In this document: piece after piece, positions 40,859 through 50,983 of the stretch
How positions within the stretch are numbered: position 1 is the stretch's first letter
How the letters are laid out: the number at the start of each line of letters is the position of its first letter
NCBI GenBank assembly: GCA_963843385.1
Contig: CAWJJY010000003.1
Span: 806,001-870,000, forward strand
DNA: 64,000 nucleotides
Source of the DNA: CAVOHU01 sp963843385
Lineage (GTDB): Bacteria > Acidobacteriota > Vicinamibacteria > Vicinamibacterales > JAKQTR01
Direction: 5' to 3'
Notes under the pieces: model-generated
What the model was told of the DNA's origin: nothing
What the model saw: only the letters and a program-made list of their open reading frames with translations
The model's database searches: none
Program-made: the position numbers and the translations under genes

Positions 40859-42901
40859 TCACCGGCCAGCGGCCGTGAGCGCCAGGATCGCCGGGCCGTA
40901 CTTCTCGACCTTCACAGGACCCAGGCCCGGGACGCGCAGCAGGCCACGCACGGTCCGCGGGTGCGCCGCGACGATAGCGAGCAGCGTCTTGTCGTGCAGG
41001 ATCACGTACGGCGGCACAACCTGCTGGCGCGCCAGGCCGATCCGCCACGACCGCAGCGCCATCTCCAGCGCGGCGTCGCCGGCTTCCCGCTCACCCGGGT
41101 CCTCGCGGCGGGCCGCGTGCCCGCCGCTGTCGACCAGCCACTCGGCCGCGCCGTGAGGGTCCAGTTCGCGTTGCCGAACGCGCTGCCGCGACGGCCGCTC
41201 GCGGGGCGCCGTAGCGTGACCCGGATGAGGCGCGACACCACCCGGACGAGCCGCGGCACCACCCGGACGATACGCCCGACGCCGCGCGGGGCGCGCCGGC
41301 GCTCGCTGCACCGGCGGGCTCATCTCGACCTCGCGCACGTGGCCCGCCATCACCTGCCGGCCTAACACGGTCAGGCTCAACGTGCGGTACTGATCGGATG
41401 ACTCGACCATAAGGCCCGCGCCGCGTCCGGCATCGATCCAATGCTCGATATACTCGGGCCGCTCGCCCGACAACAGCCCCGTCGTCGAGAGGTGACGCAA
41501 CGCGTCGGGCAGATCATCCACATTACCCACCAGCATGGCCGCCACCTTCCGCCGGCCGAACCGTTCGCCCGCCCGCGCGATGCCCGAGAGGATCTTTCGC
41601 ACAAGCACGAGTTGGCGGCTGTCGACCATGACACGCCGGTGGCAGTTCGAGCACGCGCCGCAGGGCTCCTTCGCCGCGGGGTCGCCGAAGTAGCGCAAGA
41701 TCGTAGCACGCAAGCACGCCGCAGTGGTCGCGTAGGCCACCATGCGCTTCAGCTTCTTGTGCTCCAGCTCTTTTCGGCGGGCCACGTCCTCGGGGTCGAC
41801 GATCACCGCCGCCCGCCCCGCCACATCGTCTCGGCCCTTGTCGATGAGGAACTCGCGCGTTTTCACGTCGGCGTAGTTCCACAGCAGCGTGGCGGTCGCC
41901 GGACGCCCGTCGCGGCCGCCCCGGCCGATCTCCTGGTAGTACGCCTCGATCGACCCCGGCACGTCCACGTGCACGACCGTCTCCACGTCGGGCCGGTCGA
42001 TGCCCATGCCGAACGCGTTGGTCGCGCACACCACGCGCGTGCTCCCCGTGGCGAATCCGTCCTGTACCCGCACGCGCTCGCCGTCTTCCAGGCCCGCGTG
42101 GTAGGCCTCGGCGCCGACGCCCGCCGCACGCAGCGTAGCGGCCGCCTGCTCGGCGCCCTTGCGGGTGGAGGCATAGACCAGCGCCCGTCCGCGGCCAATC
42201 AACTGCGGCAGCAGTTCGCGTTTCTCCCAGTGGCCCGCCACCGGCCGCACGTGCAGTTCGATGTTGGGCCGATCGAAGCCCGACACGATAACCGTCGGCG
42301 TCGCCAGGCCGAGCAAATTGACGATATCGTCGCGGACCTCGGGCGTGGCCGTGGCGGTGAACGCGGCGAGCGGAGGACGGCCGGCCTGACCGTCGGCCCG
42401 CCGGCACTCGAGCGCGGCGGCACGCAGCCGCCGGTAGTCGGGCCTGAAATCGTGCCCCCACGCCGACACGCAGTGCGCCTCGTCGACGACGAAGCGGGCG
42501 ATGGGCGTCTCGCGCATCAGGCCGAGGAACGCCTCGGAAGCGAAGCGCTCTGGCGCCGCGTAGAGCAGGCGGAGGCTGCCCTGCCGCACGGCTTGGAGGG
42601 CGCTGCGGCGCTCTTCGGCCGACAACATCGAGTGGAGCGCCGCCGCCGGAATCCCGCGGCGGTTCAACTCATCGACCTGGTCCTTCATCAGCGAGATGAG
42701 CGGCGACACGACCAGCGTGGTGCCCCGCAGCACGACGGCCGGAAGCTGGTAGCCGAGGGATTTGCCCGATCCTGTCGGCATCACGGCCAGGACGTCGTGA
42801 CCGCCGAGCACGGCACGCACCAGGTCTTCCTGCCCTGTCCGAAACGACACGTGGCCGAAGTGCTTGCGTAGCGCGGGGAGCAGGTCAGGCATGGGTGACA
42901 T
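40859..42901 (-). CDS. recQ: ATP-dependent DNA helicase RecQ
   Basis: A 680-residue RecQ helicase. It shows motif 0 FRTGQEDLVRAVL, Walker A PTGSGKS (residues 42-48), DEAH (140-143) in VVDEAHCVSAWGHDFRPDY, motif III AFTATATPEV, motif V NAFGMGIDRPD and motif VI YYQEIGRGGRDG. The zinc-binding region ends CGACSNC, a winged-helix RQC domain follows, then a Pro/Arg-rich linker and a C-terminal HRDC domain (LLRVPGLGPVKVEKYG). It unwinds DNA 3'-5' in recombination and fork repair. The start is placed at MSPMPDLL; upstream in-frame codons are not conserved. The linker before HRDC is unusually long and basic. Confidence 0.93.
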   Translation of the reverse strand: MSPMPDLLPALRKHFGHVSFRTGQEDLVRAVLGGHDVLAVMPTGSGKSLGYQLPAVVLRGTTLVVSPLISLMKDQVDELNRRGIPAAALHSMLSAEERRSALQAVRQGSLRLLYAAPERFASEAFLGLMRETPIARFVVDEAHCVSAWGHDFRPDYRRLRAAALECRRADGQAGRPPLAAFTATATPEVRDDIVNLLGLATPTVIVSGFDRPNIELHVRPVAGHWEKRELLPQLIGRGRALVYASTRKGAEQAAATLRAAGVGAEAYHAGLEDGERVRVQDGFATGSTRVVCATNAFGMGIDRPDVETVVHVDVPGSIEAYYQEIGRGGRDGRPATATLLWNYADVKTREFLIDKGRDDVAGRAAVIVDPEDVARRKELEHKKLKRMVAYATTAACLRATILRYFGDPAAKEPCGACSNCHRRVMVDSRQLVLVRKILSGIARAGERFGRRKVAAMLVGNVDDLPDALRHLSTTGLLSGERPEYIEHWIDAGRGAGLMVESSDQYRTLSLTVLGRQVMAGHVREVEMSPPVQRAPARPARRRAYRPGGAAARPGGVAPHPGHATAPRERPSRQRVRQRELDPHGAAEWLVDSGGHAARREDPGEREAGDAALEMALRSWRIGLARQQVVPPYVILHDKTLLAIVAAHPRTVRGLLRVPGLGPVKVEKYGPAILALTAAGR

Positions 42902-43368
42902 CGCCATCAACGATACGCTCTTCACCACGGTGCCAGCCACATCTGAAGGATGGCCCAGGCACATCCCTGCAGCGCTGGAGCCGACCGAGCAACGCGTCGC
43001 CTTCCGAACTCCCGCGGTCCACGTCCGAACGAACGCGGCCGGAGTGCTCGCGCGCGACGAGCAGCCCCATCTCGGAGGATGAATCCTCTGGGGTGCTATT
43101 TGAGTACGAGTTGGCCGGATCAAGTCACGAGATCGCAGGTCGAGGACCACGGCACCAGCAGGAAGGCAGAAGCAGGAAGCGAGCAGCAAGGATTCAAGAA
43201 GCGAGAAGCCAGAAGCAGGGAGCGAGGAGCGACGGGCCGCCCGGCCTCGAGGCTCCATCGGTCAGCGGGCTTCGCCGAGAGCCGATAGCCGCGAGCGGAA
43301 GAGCCGCCAGCCGCCAGCCGCCAGCCGCCAGCCGCCAGCCGCCAGCCGCCAGCCGATAATGTTGGACC
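42902..43368. other. Intergenic region with CCGCCAG array, no gene
   Basis: 467 bp between recQ and nuoN, whose genes run the same way. It includes a purine-rich AGGAAGCGAGCAGCAAGG-like stretch at 43150-43240 and the heptamer array at 43304-43355. No coding signal is evident. Confidence 0.6.
43304..43355. repeat. Tandem CCGCCAG heptamer, seven perfect units
   Basis: Seven exact copies of CCGCCAG plus CCG, just downstream of nuoN. Shorter arrays of the same heptamer occur near 22125, 60246 and 61816-61879, and the related GGCTGGCGGCTGG near 51005. The heptamer is a simple-sequence family of this genome. Confidence 0.95.
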
Positions 43369-44844
43369 CTATCTGATCTGCGTCGCCGCCATGCCGACCA
43401 CGCCAAGCGTCCGGGCGGAGGCTTCGGCGAAGTCGAACAGCGGCCGCGGGTAGACGCCCAGCAGCATCGTCCCGATCAGGGCTACGGCGAGCACTGTGGC
43501 CAGCGCCGGCCCAAGACGCGGCTCGGATCCAACCGTGTCGGTCTTGATCCACATGAACACGACGACCCGCACGTAGTAGTAGAGCGAGATGGCGGAATTG
43601 AGGACGCCGATCACGGCCAGCCAGACGTAGTTGGCCTCGATGGCCGCGCTGAAGAGCCAGAACTTCCCCATGAAGCCGGCGGTCGGCGGGATGCCGCCGA
43701 GCGACAGCATGAAGAACAGCATCGCGAAGGCCGCGGCGGGATGGCGGAAGTACAGCCCGCTCAGGTCCTTCAACTCGTCGCCGATCGCATCGGCGCGCCG
43801 CATCAGCACGATCACCGAGAAGGCGCCGAGCTGCATGAACGCGTAGATCGCGAGGTAGATCATCATCGCCGAGATGCCGCGCGGCGTGCCGGCGACCAGC
43901 CCGATCAGCAGGTAGCCCGCGTGGGCGATCGACGAGTACGCCAGCATGCGCTTGAGGTTGGCCTGCGTCAGGGCGGCGATGTTCCCCACCGTCATCGTGA
44001 TGATCGAGAGGGTGTAGAAGAGCAGCGTCCAGTCGGCCGACATCGACGGCAGGCCCTCGACGAAGATGCGCAGCAGCATCGCGAAGGACGCCGCCTTCGA
44101 TCCGACCGACAGGAACGCGGTGATCGGCGTCGGCGCGCCTTCGTACACGTCCGGCGCCCACATGTGGAACGGCACCGCCGCGATCTTGAAGCCCATGCCC
44201 GCCACGACGAGCACCACCGCGAGCACCAGCCACGGATCGCGCCCGTGCGCCGCAATCTTCACCGCGATCACGTGCAGGTTCGTGCTCCCGGACAGGCCGT
44301 AGAGCAGCGACATGCCGTAGAGCAGCAGGCCGAGCGAGAAGGTCCCGAGCAGGAAGTACTTGACGGCCGCCTCGTTCGACCGGCGGTTCGGCTTGAGCAG
44401 CCCCGCCAGGATGTAGAACGAAATCGCCATCGTCTCGAGGCCGATGAAGAGCGTGATGAGGTCGGTGCCGCCCGCCATGAACATCATGCCGAGCGTGGCG
44501 CACAGCACGAGGAAGACGTACTCGCCGTGCCGGGACCCTTCCGTGTCGAGGTACTTCACCGACATCAGCAGGGTCATCGCCGCGGCCAGCAGGAAGAGTG
44601 TCTTGAAGAAGAACGCGAACGGGTCGACCGAGACCAGCCCGTTGCTGACCGACACGTGCGCCCCGGCGACGTACCACATCGCGATGCCCGTCGCCCCGAT
44701 GGAAGCCAGGCCGAGCCACGACAGAAGCTGCTGGTTCTTCCGCGGCGTCAGCGCATCGACCACGAGCACCAGCAGCGCCGCCGCCGTGAGCACGAGCTCC
44801 GGCAGCAGGTAGAACAGATCCTTGACCGAGAACCAGGCTGGCAT
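43369..44844 (-). CDS. nuoN: NADH-quinone oxidoreductase subunit N
   Basis: A 491-residue antiporter-like membrane subunit of complex I with about 14 helices. Recognisable segments: LPELVLTAAALLVLVVDA at the N-terminus, MSVKYLDTEGSRHGEYVFLV, FKIAAVPFHMWAPDVYEGAP (conserved K and H region), NLKRMLAYSSIAHAGYLLIG and LGGIPPTAGFMGKFWLF. It pumps protons in the membrane arm. Its ATG overlaps the nuoM stop (ATGA), so translation is coupled. It is the last gene of the cluster. Confidence 0.93.
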   Translation of the reverse strand: MPAWFSVKDLFYLLPELVLTAAALLVLVVDALTPRKNQQLLSWLGLASIGATGIAMWYVAGAHVSVSNGLVSVDPFAFFFKTLFLLAAAMTLLMSVKYLDTEGSRHGEYVFLVLCATLGMMFMAGGTDLITLFIGLETMAISFYILAGLLKPNRRSNEAAVKYFLLGTFSLGLLLYGMSLLYGLSGSTNLHVIAVKIAAHGRDPWLVLAVVLVVAGMGFKIAAVPFHMWAPDVYEGAPTPITAFLSVGSKAASFAMLLRIFVEGLPSMSADWTLLFYTLSIITMTVGNIAALTQANLKRMLAYSSIAHAGYLLIGLVAGTPRGISAMMIYLAIYAFMQLGAFSVIVLMRRADAIGDELKDLSGLYFRHPAAAFAMLFFMLSLGGIPPTAGFMGKFWLFSAAIEANYVWLAVIGVLNSAISLYYYVRVVVFMWIKTDTVGSEPRLGPALATVLAVALIGTMLLGVYPRPLFDFAEASARTLGVVGMAATQIR

Positions 44845-46661
44845 CAGTGCCGCCCTCCTGACGGGCTCGGGACGCTCGGCGCACCCGCGGGCCTGGGTGA
44901 CTCGCCGCCCACAGGCTTCGCCACGCTTCCGGGCGACTTGGCCGGCTCACCGCCGGAAGGCGTCGTCGCCGCGCCGCCCGGGGCGTTCGCCGCATCACCG
45001 CCAGCAGGCTTCGGCGTCTCCCCACCAGACGGCTGGAGGTCCTTCGCTGGCGCGGCTTCCTTCGCCGGCTCGCCGCTCTTCACATCGCCGCAGGGCGGCG
45101 CCGCGAACTTCGACATCGGGGAGTCGGCCGCCACCGGGGCCGGCGCCTGCGCGCAGGGCGCCTGGGCCAGCGTCTTCGCGTAGTCGGGGTTCACGCGCGC
45201 AACGACCGTGGTCACCGTCGGGGCGAGCCGCGTGAGGAACGGCGTCGGATACAGCCCGATCCACACCGCCAGCGCAATCAGCGGCGCGAAGGTTGCAAAC
45301 TCGCGCAGGTTCAGGTCGGGCAGCTTTTCGTTCTTCGGGTTCTCGATCTTTCCGAACATCGTGCGCTGGTAGAGCCACAGCATGTAGGCCGCGCCCAGCA
45401 CGAGGCCGCTCGCCGCGAAGGCCGCCCAAAGCTTGTTGGCGACGAACACGCCCTGCAGGACGAGGATCTCGCCGATGAACCCGTTGAGCGTGGGCAGCCC
45501 GATCGACGACATGGTCATGATCATGAACACGGCGGCGTAAACGGGCATCACCTTCGACAATCCGCCGTATTCCGAGATCTCGCGCGTGTGGCGCCGCTCG
45601 TAGACGATGCCGACGATGAGGAAGAGCGCGCCGGTCGAGATGCCGTGGTTGAGCTGCTGCATGATGCTGCCCGTCATGCCGGCCGGGTTGAGGGCGAACA
45701 TGCCCAGCATCGCCAGGCCCATGTGGCTGACCGACGAGTAGGCGACCAGCCGCTTCCAGTCCTTCTGCGCCAGCGCCACCAGCGCGCCGTAGACGATGCC
45801 GATGATCGAGAGGGTGACCATCATCGGGACGAAGGCCCGCGTGGCGTCGGGCAGGATCGGCAGGCTGAACCGGATGAATCCGTATGTTCCCATCTTCAGG
45901 AGGACGGCCGCCAGGATGACCGACCCGGCTGTCGGCGCGTCGGTGTGCGCGTCGGGCAGCCACGTGTGGAACGGGAACATCGGGACCTTGATCGCGAACC
46001 CGAGGAAGAACGCCAGGAACACCCACCACTGCAGGTTGTAGGGCACCGACATCTTCTGGAACTGCGTGATGTCGAAGGTGGTCGCGCCGTTGTGGAAGTA
46101 CAGGGCCAGGATGCCGAGCAGCATCACCACGCTGCCGACCAGGGTGTACAGGAAGAACTTGATCGCCGAGTAGAGCCGCCGGTCGCTCCCCCAGATCCCG
46201 ATGAGGAAATACATCGGGACCAGCATGACTTCCCAGAACAGGAAGAAGAGCAGGAAGTCGAGCGAGATGAACGCCCCGAGCATGCCCGTCTGGAGGACGA
46301 GCATGAAGATGTAGAACTCCTTCACCCGCTCCTTGATGGCGGTCCACGACGACAGGATCGCAACCACCCCCATCAGCGTCGTCAGCAGCACCATCAGGGT
46401 GCTGAAGCCGTCCACGCCGAGGAAGTACTCGGCGCCGATGGACGGGATCCAGGGCATCCGCTCGACGAACTGGAACGCCGGGTCCGACGGCCTGAACCAG
46501 AACCAGAGCGGTACCGACACCAGGAAGCCGAGCATCGCGAAGATGTTCGCGATCCACTTGATGGCGTTTTCCGCGCGCTTGTTCACGAACAGCAGCAGCA
46601 CGGCCCCCACGAGCGGGATGAACAGGATCGAGGAGAGGATCGGGAAAGGTGCGTTGCTCAC
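44844..46661 (-). CDS. nuoM: NADH-quinone oxidoreductase subunit M with Pro/Ala/Gly-rich tail
   Basis: A 605-residue proton-pumping subunit. Family marks are DGFSTLMVLLTTLMG, FFLFWEVMLVPMYFLIG, AIKVPMFPFHTWLPDAHTDAP, DWKRLVAYSSVSHMGLAMLG and GLPTLNGFIGEILVLQG. Residues after about 500 form a low-complexity tail with repeated G-G-E-x-x-K/P-x motifs (PSGGETPKPAGGDAANAPGG), which normal NuoM lacks. It starts at GTG with a weak AGGTGCG-type upstream region. Downstream of nuoL, upstream of and coupled to nuoN. Confidence 0.93.
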   Translation of the reverse strand: MSNAPFPILSSILFIPLVGAVLLLFVNKRAENAIKWIANIFAMLGFLVSVPLWFWFRPSDPAFQFVERMPWIPSIGAEYFLGVDGFSTLMVLLTTLMGVVAILSSWTAIKERVKEFYIFMLVLQTGMLGAFISLDFLLFFLFWEVMLVPMYFLIGIWGSDRRLYSAIKFFLYTLVGSVVMLLGILALYFHNGATTFDITQFQKMSVPYNLQWWVFLAFFLGFAIKVPMFPFHTWLPDAHTDAPTAGSVILAAVLLKMGTYGFIRFSLPILPDATRAFVPMMVTLSIIGIVYGALVALAQKDWKRLVAYSSVSHMGLAMLGMFALNPAGMTGSIMQQLNHGISTGALFLIVGIVYERRHTREISEYGGLSKVMPVYAAVFMIMTMSSIGLPTLNGFIGEILVLQGVFVANKLWAAFAASGLVLGAAYMLWLYQRTMFGKIENPKNEKLPDLNLREFATFAPLIALAVWIGLYPTPFLTRLAPTVTTVVARVNPDYAKTLAQAPCAQAPAPVAADSPMSKFAAPPCGDVKSGEPAKEAAPAKDLQPSGGETPKPAGGDAANAPGGAATTPSGGEPAKSPGSVAKPVGGESPRPAGAPSVPSPSGGRH

Positions 46662-46701
46662 TGCTTGAGTCCTGAAGTTGAAGTCATCTGTAGCCGATGT
46701 C

Positions 46702-49117
46702 CTACCGCGACAGCAGATAGATGCTCACGAATGCAAAGACGCCGAACAGCATGACGAGCGCGTAGTTCTGGACGAGCCCCGTCTGGAAACGCCGAAACGC
46801 GAAGCTGGAACTTTCCAGGATGCTGCCCACCAGGTTCACCAGCCCGTCGACGATGTACTTGTCGGCGAGGTGCGAGACCCAGGACGAGGCGATCGTCAGC
46901 CAGCCGCTTCCGTTGACCGCGCCGTCCACGACCTTGGCGTCGACGACCCAGAGGCCGCGCGCGCTCGCCATGGTGCCGGCAATGGCGGTCGCCCCGTAGA
47001 ACTCGTCGACGTAGTACTTGTTCGACAGCACCCGGTGCGCGCCGGCCCAACGCTCGGCGAGATTCGCGGAGATTTCCGGCGACCGCACGTAGAAGCGGTA
47101 GGCGACCAGGATGCCGAACGCCCCGAGGAAGACCGAGAACACCATCAGGCCGATCTCGCCCCACCAGGACATTGCGGCGCCTTCGCCGCCCTCCCCCGCG
47201 CCCGACTCGTGGGAAGCCGGCGCGGTCTCGGCGTGGCTTGCGGCGGCTGCGCCAGCGACCCCAGTAACGGGCGTGCCGGGCGCCGCGGCTACGGCGTGGC
47301 TTCGCTCGGCTTCGCTTCCTCCGGCTGTTGCGGTGAGGATTCGTCCGCCTTCGCCCCCCCCGGGGGCTTCGGCGCGACTTCGCTCGCCCAGGACGACCGC
47401 CGGCTCGCTCGCCGTGAAACTCGGGTGCAGGAAGTGCTCGATCCGGTTGTTGCCGCCGAGCGCGGCGGGGATGCCGACGAAGCCCGGCGACGATCGCGCC
47501 GACCGCGAGGATCTGCAGCGGCACGGTCATCGACCTCGGGGATTCGTGCGGCCCGTGCCACTCGCCGTGGCCGCCTCCGCCGTGAGCGTCAGCCGACTTG
47601 GCGTGCGCGTCGTGAGCGGCTGCGGCGTGCGTCGCTGCGGCGGGGCCGTGGCCCGGCGCGGCGGGGCCCTTTGCGGCGCCGCCGTGGCCTGACGGCACGT
47701 GGGCGGGCCCGGCTCCGGTCGGGACCATCCCTTCCCACGCCGGTCCCGCGTACGGACCGAAGAAGGTCATCGACATCAGCCGGAACATGTAGAACGCCGT
47801 CATCAGGGCGGTCACCGCTGCGAGGCCCCAGATGAACCGGTTGCTCTCGAAGGTGCGGAAGAGAATCTCGTCCTTGCTGAAGAACCCGGAGAACGGCGGG
47901 ATCCCTGCGATGGCCAGCGTCCCGACGAACATCGTGACGTAGGTGACCGGCAGGTACTTCCGCAGGTTGCCCATGTGGCGCATGTCCTGCTGGCCCGCCA
48001 TCGCGTGAATGACCGAACCCGAGCACAGGAAGAGCAGGGCTTTGAAGAAGGCGTGCGTCATCAGGTGGAACGCGCCGGCCGAGAAGGCCCCCACGCCCAT
48101 CGCCAGGAACATGTACCCAAGCTGCGACACCGTCGAATACGCGAGCACGCGCTTGATATCGTTCTGCACGAGCCCGATGGTTGCGGCCATGAAGGCTGTC
48201 GCCACACCGACCACGGCGACGATCTGCATCACCTGCGGAGCATGCTCGAAGAGCACCGCGTTGCGGCCCACCATGTACACACCGGCCGTCACCATCGTCG
48301 CGGCATGGATCAGCGCGGACACCGGCGTCGGGCCCTCCATGGCGTCGGGCAGCCAGACATACAGCGGGATCTGCGCGCTCTTGCCGGTGGCGCCGACAAA
48401 CAGCAGCAGCGTGATGGCGGAGATCGTGCCGAACGACGCGGCCTCGACCGGCATCGACCCGGCGGCGTTGGCCACCGCGCGGAAGTCGAGCGTGCCGAAG
48501 GTCGAGTAGATCAGGAACACGCCGAGAACGAATCCCCAGTCGCCGATCCGGTTGACGATGAACGCTTTCTTGCCGGCATCGGAGGCCGACTTCTTCTCGT
48601 ACCAGTAGCCGATCAGGAGGTACGAGCACAGGCCCACGCCCTCCCAGCCGACGAACATGACGACGAAGTTGTCGCCGAGCACGAGCATCAGCATGAAGAA
48701 GCAGAACAGGTTGAGGTACGCGAAGTACCGCGCGTAGGCGCCCTTCTGCTCGCCGTGCATGTAGCCGATCGAGTAGACGTGGATGAGGAAGCCGATCCCG
48801 GTGACGACCAGGATCATCATGGCCGAGAGCGGATCGAGCCGGAACCCCCAGGGAATCGAAAACGTGCCAATCGTGCCGTTGGCGAGCTGCAGCGGGATCG
48901 CCGACAGCCACGGCGCTACCGTCACCTGGTGCTCGGTCGTGCCGGGCATCGCGATGACCAGCGCCCAGAACGCATTGATCGACAGCGCCAGCGATGCGGC
49001 CATGGTCGAGCAGGCCACCAGGCCCGAGACGCGCTTGCTGAAATAGCGAATCCCGGCGACGCCGTTCACCAGGGCGCCGAAGGCCGGCAGCAGGGGAATG
49101 AGCCAGATCAAGTCCAT
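46702..49117 (-). CDS. nuoL: NADH-quinone oxidoreductase subunit L (one frameshift)
   Basis: Encodes the largest antiporter-like subunit. Family marks in the first frame are FRLDPLSAMMILVVTGIGF, LFCFFMLMLVLGDNFVVMFV, SAQIPLYVWLPDAMEGPTPV, SALIHAATMVTAGVYMV and IAGIPPFSGFFSKDEILF. The frame shifts near 47483-47488 in a GGG run (AVGAIVAG then FVGIPAALGG). It then continues through a His/Ala/Gly-rich linker to the C-terminal lateral-helix region (GEIGLMVFSVFLGAFGI, LSNKYYVDEFYGA). The gene length is 3n+1, which fits one extra base. With one base removed the protein would be about 805 residues. Confidence 0.88.
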
Positions 49118-49122
49118 ACCGG

Positions 49123-49425
49123 TCACCACCGCATCAGGTTCATCTCGTCGATGTTGACGGTTTCCTTGTTGCGGTAGAAGGCGAGGATGATACCCAGGCC
49201 AACGGCCGCCTCGGCCGCCGCGACGCAGATCACGAAGATGGCGAACACCTGGCCGACCGTATTCTGCAGCTGGTGCGAGAACGCCATGAGGTTGATGTTC
49301 ACCGCGTTCAGGATCAGCTCGATCGACATGAAGATGACGATGATGTTCCGGCGCGTGAGCACGCCGATGACACCGATCATGAACAGGGCCGAGGACAGCA
49401 CCATGTAGTGGGTCTGGGTAATCAT
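49123..49425 (-). CDS. nuoK: NADH-quinone oxidoreductase subunit K
   Basis: A 100-residue, three-helix subunit. The family's conserved glutamates are in MSIELILNAVNINLMAF (helix 2) and VAAAEAAVGLGIILAFYR (helix 3). It lies 6 bp after nuoJ and 5 bp before nuoL, so all are co-transcribed. It forms part of the E-channel between the quinone site and the pumping subunits. Confidence 0.95.
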   Translation of the reverse strand: MITQTHYMVLSSALFMIGVIGVLTRRNIIVIFMSIELILNAVNINLMAFSHQLQNTVGQVFAIFVICVAAAEAAVGLGIILAFYRNKETVNIDEMNLMRW

Positions 49426-49431
49426 CGGCTT

Positions 49432-49932
49432 CTAGAGCTCCCGCTTGGCCAGCACGATCGCCCCGACCATGGCGACCAGCAGCAGCATCGACGCGACTTC
49501 GAACGGAATCAGGTAGTCCGTGTAGAGCATCCGGCCGATCTGCTCGACGTTGTTCGGCGAGAGGACGGCGGTGACCTCGTCGGGCTTCAGGTAGCCGTAG
49601 GCGGACACCGCGACCAGTTCCACCAGGACGGCCACCGACATGACCAGCGCGAGGGTGCCCTGGCGCCGCGGATCCGAGTGCGCCTCGGGCGGCCGCTTCA
49701 GATTGACCAGCATCACGACGAACAGGTAGAGCACGACGATGCCGCCCGCATAGACCAGCACCTGAATGACGGCCAGGAACTGGGCCTGGAGCATCACGTA
49801 CAGGGCGGCAATGCACAGGAAGTCCGCGACCAGGAACAGGACGCTGTGCACCGTGCTCCTCATCGTGATCACGAGGATCGCGAAGAAGAGGATGAGCGCG
49901 GCGAGGACGTAGAAGGCGACTGCTTCGGCCAT
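49432..49932 (-). CDS. nuoJ: NADH-quinone oxidoreductase subunit J
   Basis: A 166-residue subunit with five helices. The conserved helix 3 with its pi-bulge region reads FLAVIQVLVYAGGIVVLYLF, and the C-terminus is TDYLIPFEVASMLLLVAMVG, both diagnostic. ATG start with purine-rich upstream sequence. It follows nuoH by 28 bp; the usual nuoI gene between H and J is absent. Confidence 0.95.
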   Translation of the reverse strand: MAEAVAFYVLAALILFFAILVITMRSTVHSVLFLVADFLCIAALYVMLQAQFLAVIQVLVYAGGIVVLYLFVVMLVNLKRPPEAHSDPRRQGTLALVMSVAVLVELVAVSAYGYLKPDEVTAVLSPNNVEQIGRMLYTDYLIPFEVASMLLLVAMVGAIVLAKREL

Positions 49933-49960
49933 GGCGTTGTCAGCTGTCGACAGCGGTCCC

Positions 49961-50983
49961 CTACTGCAGCAGGACCTTGACGAGGCCGGTCACCACGACG
50001 TTCGCGATGGCCAGCGGGATGAGAACCTTCCAGCCCAGCCTCATCAGCTGGTCGTACCGGTAGCGCGGATACGTGGCGCGTATCCACAGGAACAGGTACA
50101 GGAACGCGAACGCCTTGAAGATGAACCAGGCCCAGCCCGGAACGATCCCGAGGAACCAGAGCCAGCCCACGTGCGGGAACGGCTGCAGCCAGCCGCCCAG
50201 GAAGAGCGTCGTGCCCACGCACGACACGACGATCATGTTCGCGTATTCCGCGAGGAAGAAGAACGCGAACCGCATGCCGCTGTACTCGGTGTGGAACCCG
50301 CCGACCAGCTCCTGCTCCGCCTCGGGCAGGTCGAAGGGAGCGCGGTTGGTCTCGGCGAGGCCGCCGACCAGGAAGATGAAGAAGGCGATCGGCTGGGCGA
50401 AGAGGAACCACACGCCCTTGTCGAACTGCGCCTCGACGATGCCCACCATGCTCAGCGTGCCCGAGAGCAGGATGACGGTGACCAGCGTGAGCGTGACGGC
50501 AATCTCGTAGCTGATGAGCTGCGCGGAGGCGCGCAAGGACGCGAGCAGCGGGTACTTGCTGTTGGACGACCAGCCGCCGAGGATGATGCCGTAAACGCCG
50601 ATGGAGGCGACAGAGACGATGTAGAGCAGGCCGACGTTGATGTCCGCGATCCGCAGCGGCATCTTGTAGCCGAACAGGTTGATCTCGCTGCCGAAGGGGA
50701 TCACGGCGAAGGCGATGAGCGAGGGCACCAGCACGATGATCGGCGCCGCGGTGAACACCCAGATGTCGGCGCGCACCGGCGTGATGTCTTCCTTGAGGAA
50801 GAGCTTCAGCACGTCGGCGATCGGCTGCAGGATGCCGTGGGGCCCGACCCGCATCGGACCGAGCCGCACCTGCACCCAGGCCTGCACCTTGCGCTCGAGC
50901 AGCACGATGTACATCACGGTGACGAGCACGCCCACCAGCGCGATGACAATCTTGATGAGCGGAAGGATGAGGATGTCTACCAT
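49961..50983 (-). CDS. nuoH: NADH-quinone oxidoreductase subunit H
   Basis: A 340-residue subunit that connects the peripheral and membrane arms and lines the quinone cavity. Family marks are MYIVLLERKVQAWVQVRLGP, LPLKFL-equivalent ADVLKLFLKEDITP, the loop GLAETNRAPFDLPEAEQELV with its acidic cluster, FHTEYSGMRFAFFFLAEY and RATYPRYRYDQLMRLGWK. ATG start. Upstream, where nuoE, nuoF and nuoG usually lie, is only a 306-bp repeat-rich gap before nuoD. Confidence 0.95.
   Translation of the reverse strand: MVDILILPLIKIVIALVGVLVTVMYIVLLERKVQAWVQVRLGPMRVGPHGILQPIADVLKLFLKEDITPVRADIWVFTAAPIIVLVPSLIAFAVIPFGSEINLFGYKMPLRIADINVGLLYIVSVASIGVYGIILGGWSSNSKYPLLASLRASAQLISYEIAVTLTLVTVILLSGTLSMVGIVEAQFDKGVWFLFAQPIAFFIFLVGGLAETNRAPFDLPEAEQELVGGFHTEYSGMRFAFFFLAEYANMIVVSCVGTTLFLGGWLQPFPHVGWLWFLGIVPGWAWFIFKAFAFLYLFLWIRATYPRYRYDQLMRLGWKVLIPLAIANVVVTGLVKVLLQ

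Noticed and set aside
40859..43258. An 800-residue recQ with a longer N-terminus
   Set aside because: The extra ~118 codons are not helicase-like, and family members start near MPDLL; the start was placed at 42901.
47354..47366. A second frameshift in the nuoL C8/G8 homopolymer
   Set aside because: Recounting the run showed that the post-47485 frame continues without interruption to the stop at 46702.
47699..49177. Long plus-strand open frames antisense to nuoL, nuoM, nuoH and others
   Set aside because: They are His/Arg/Asp-rich frames produced by high-GC third positions opposite well-conserved nuo genes.
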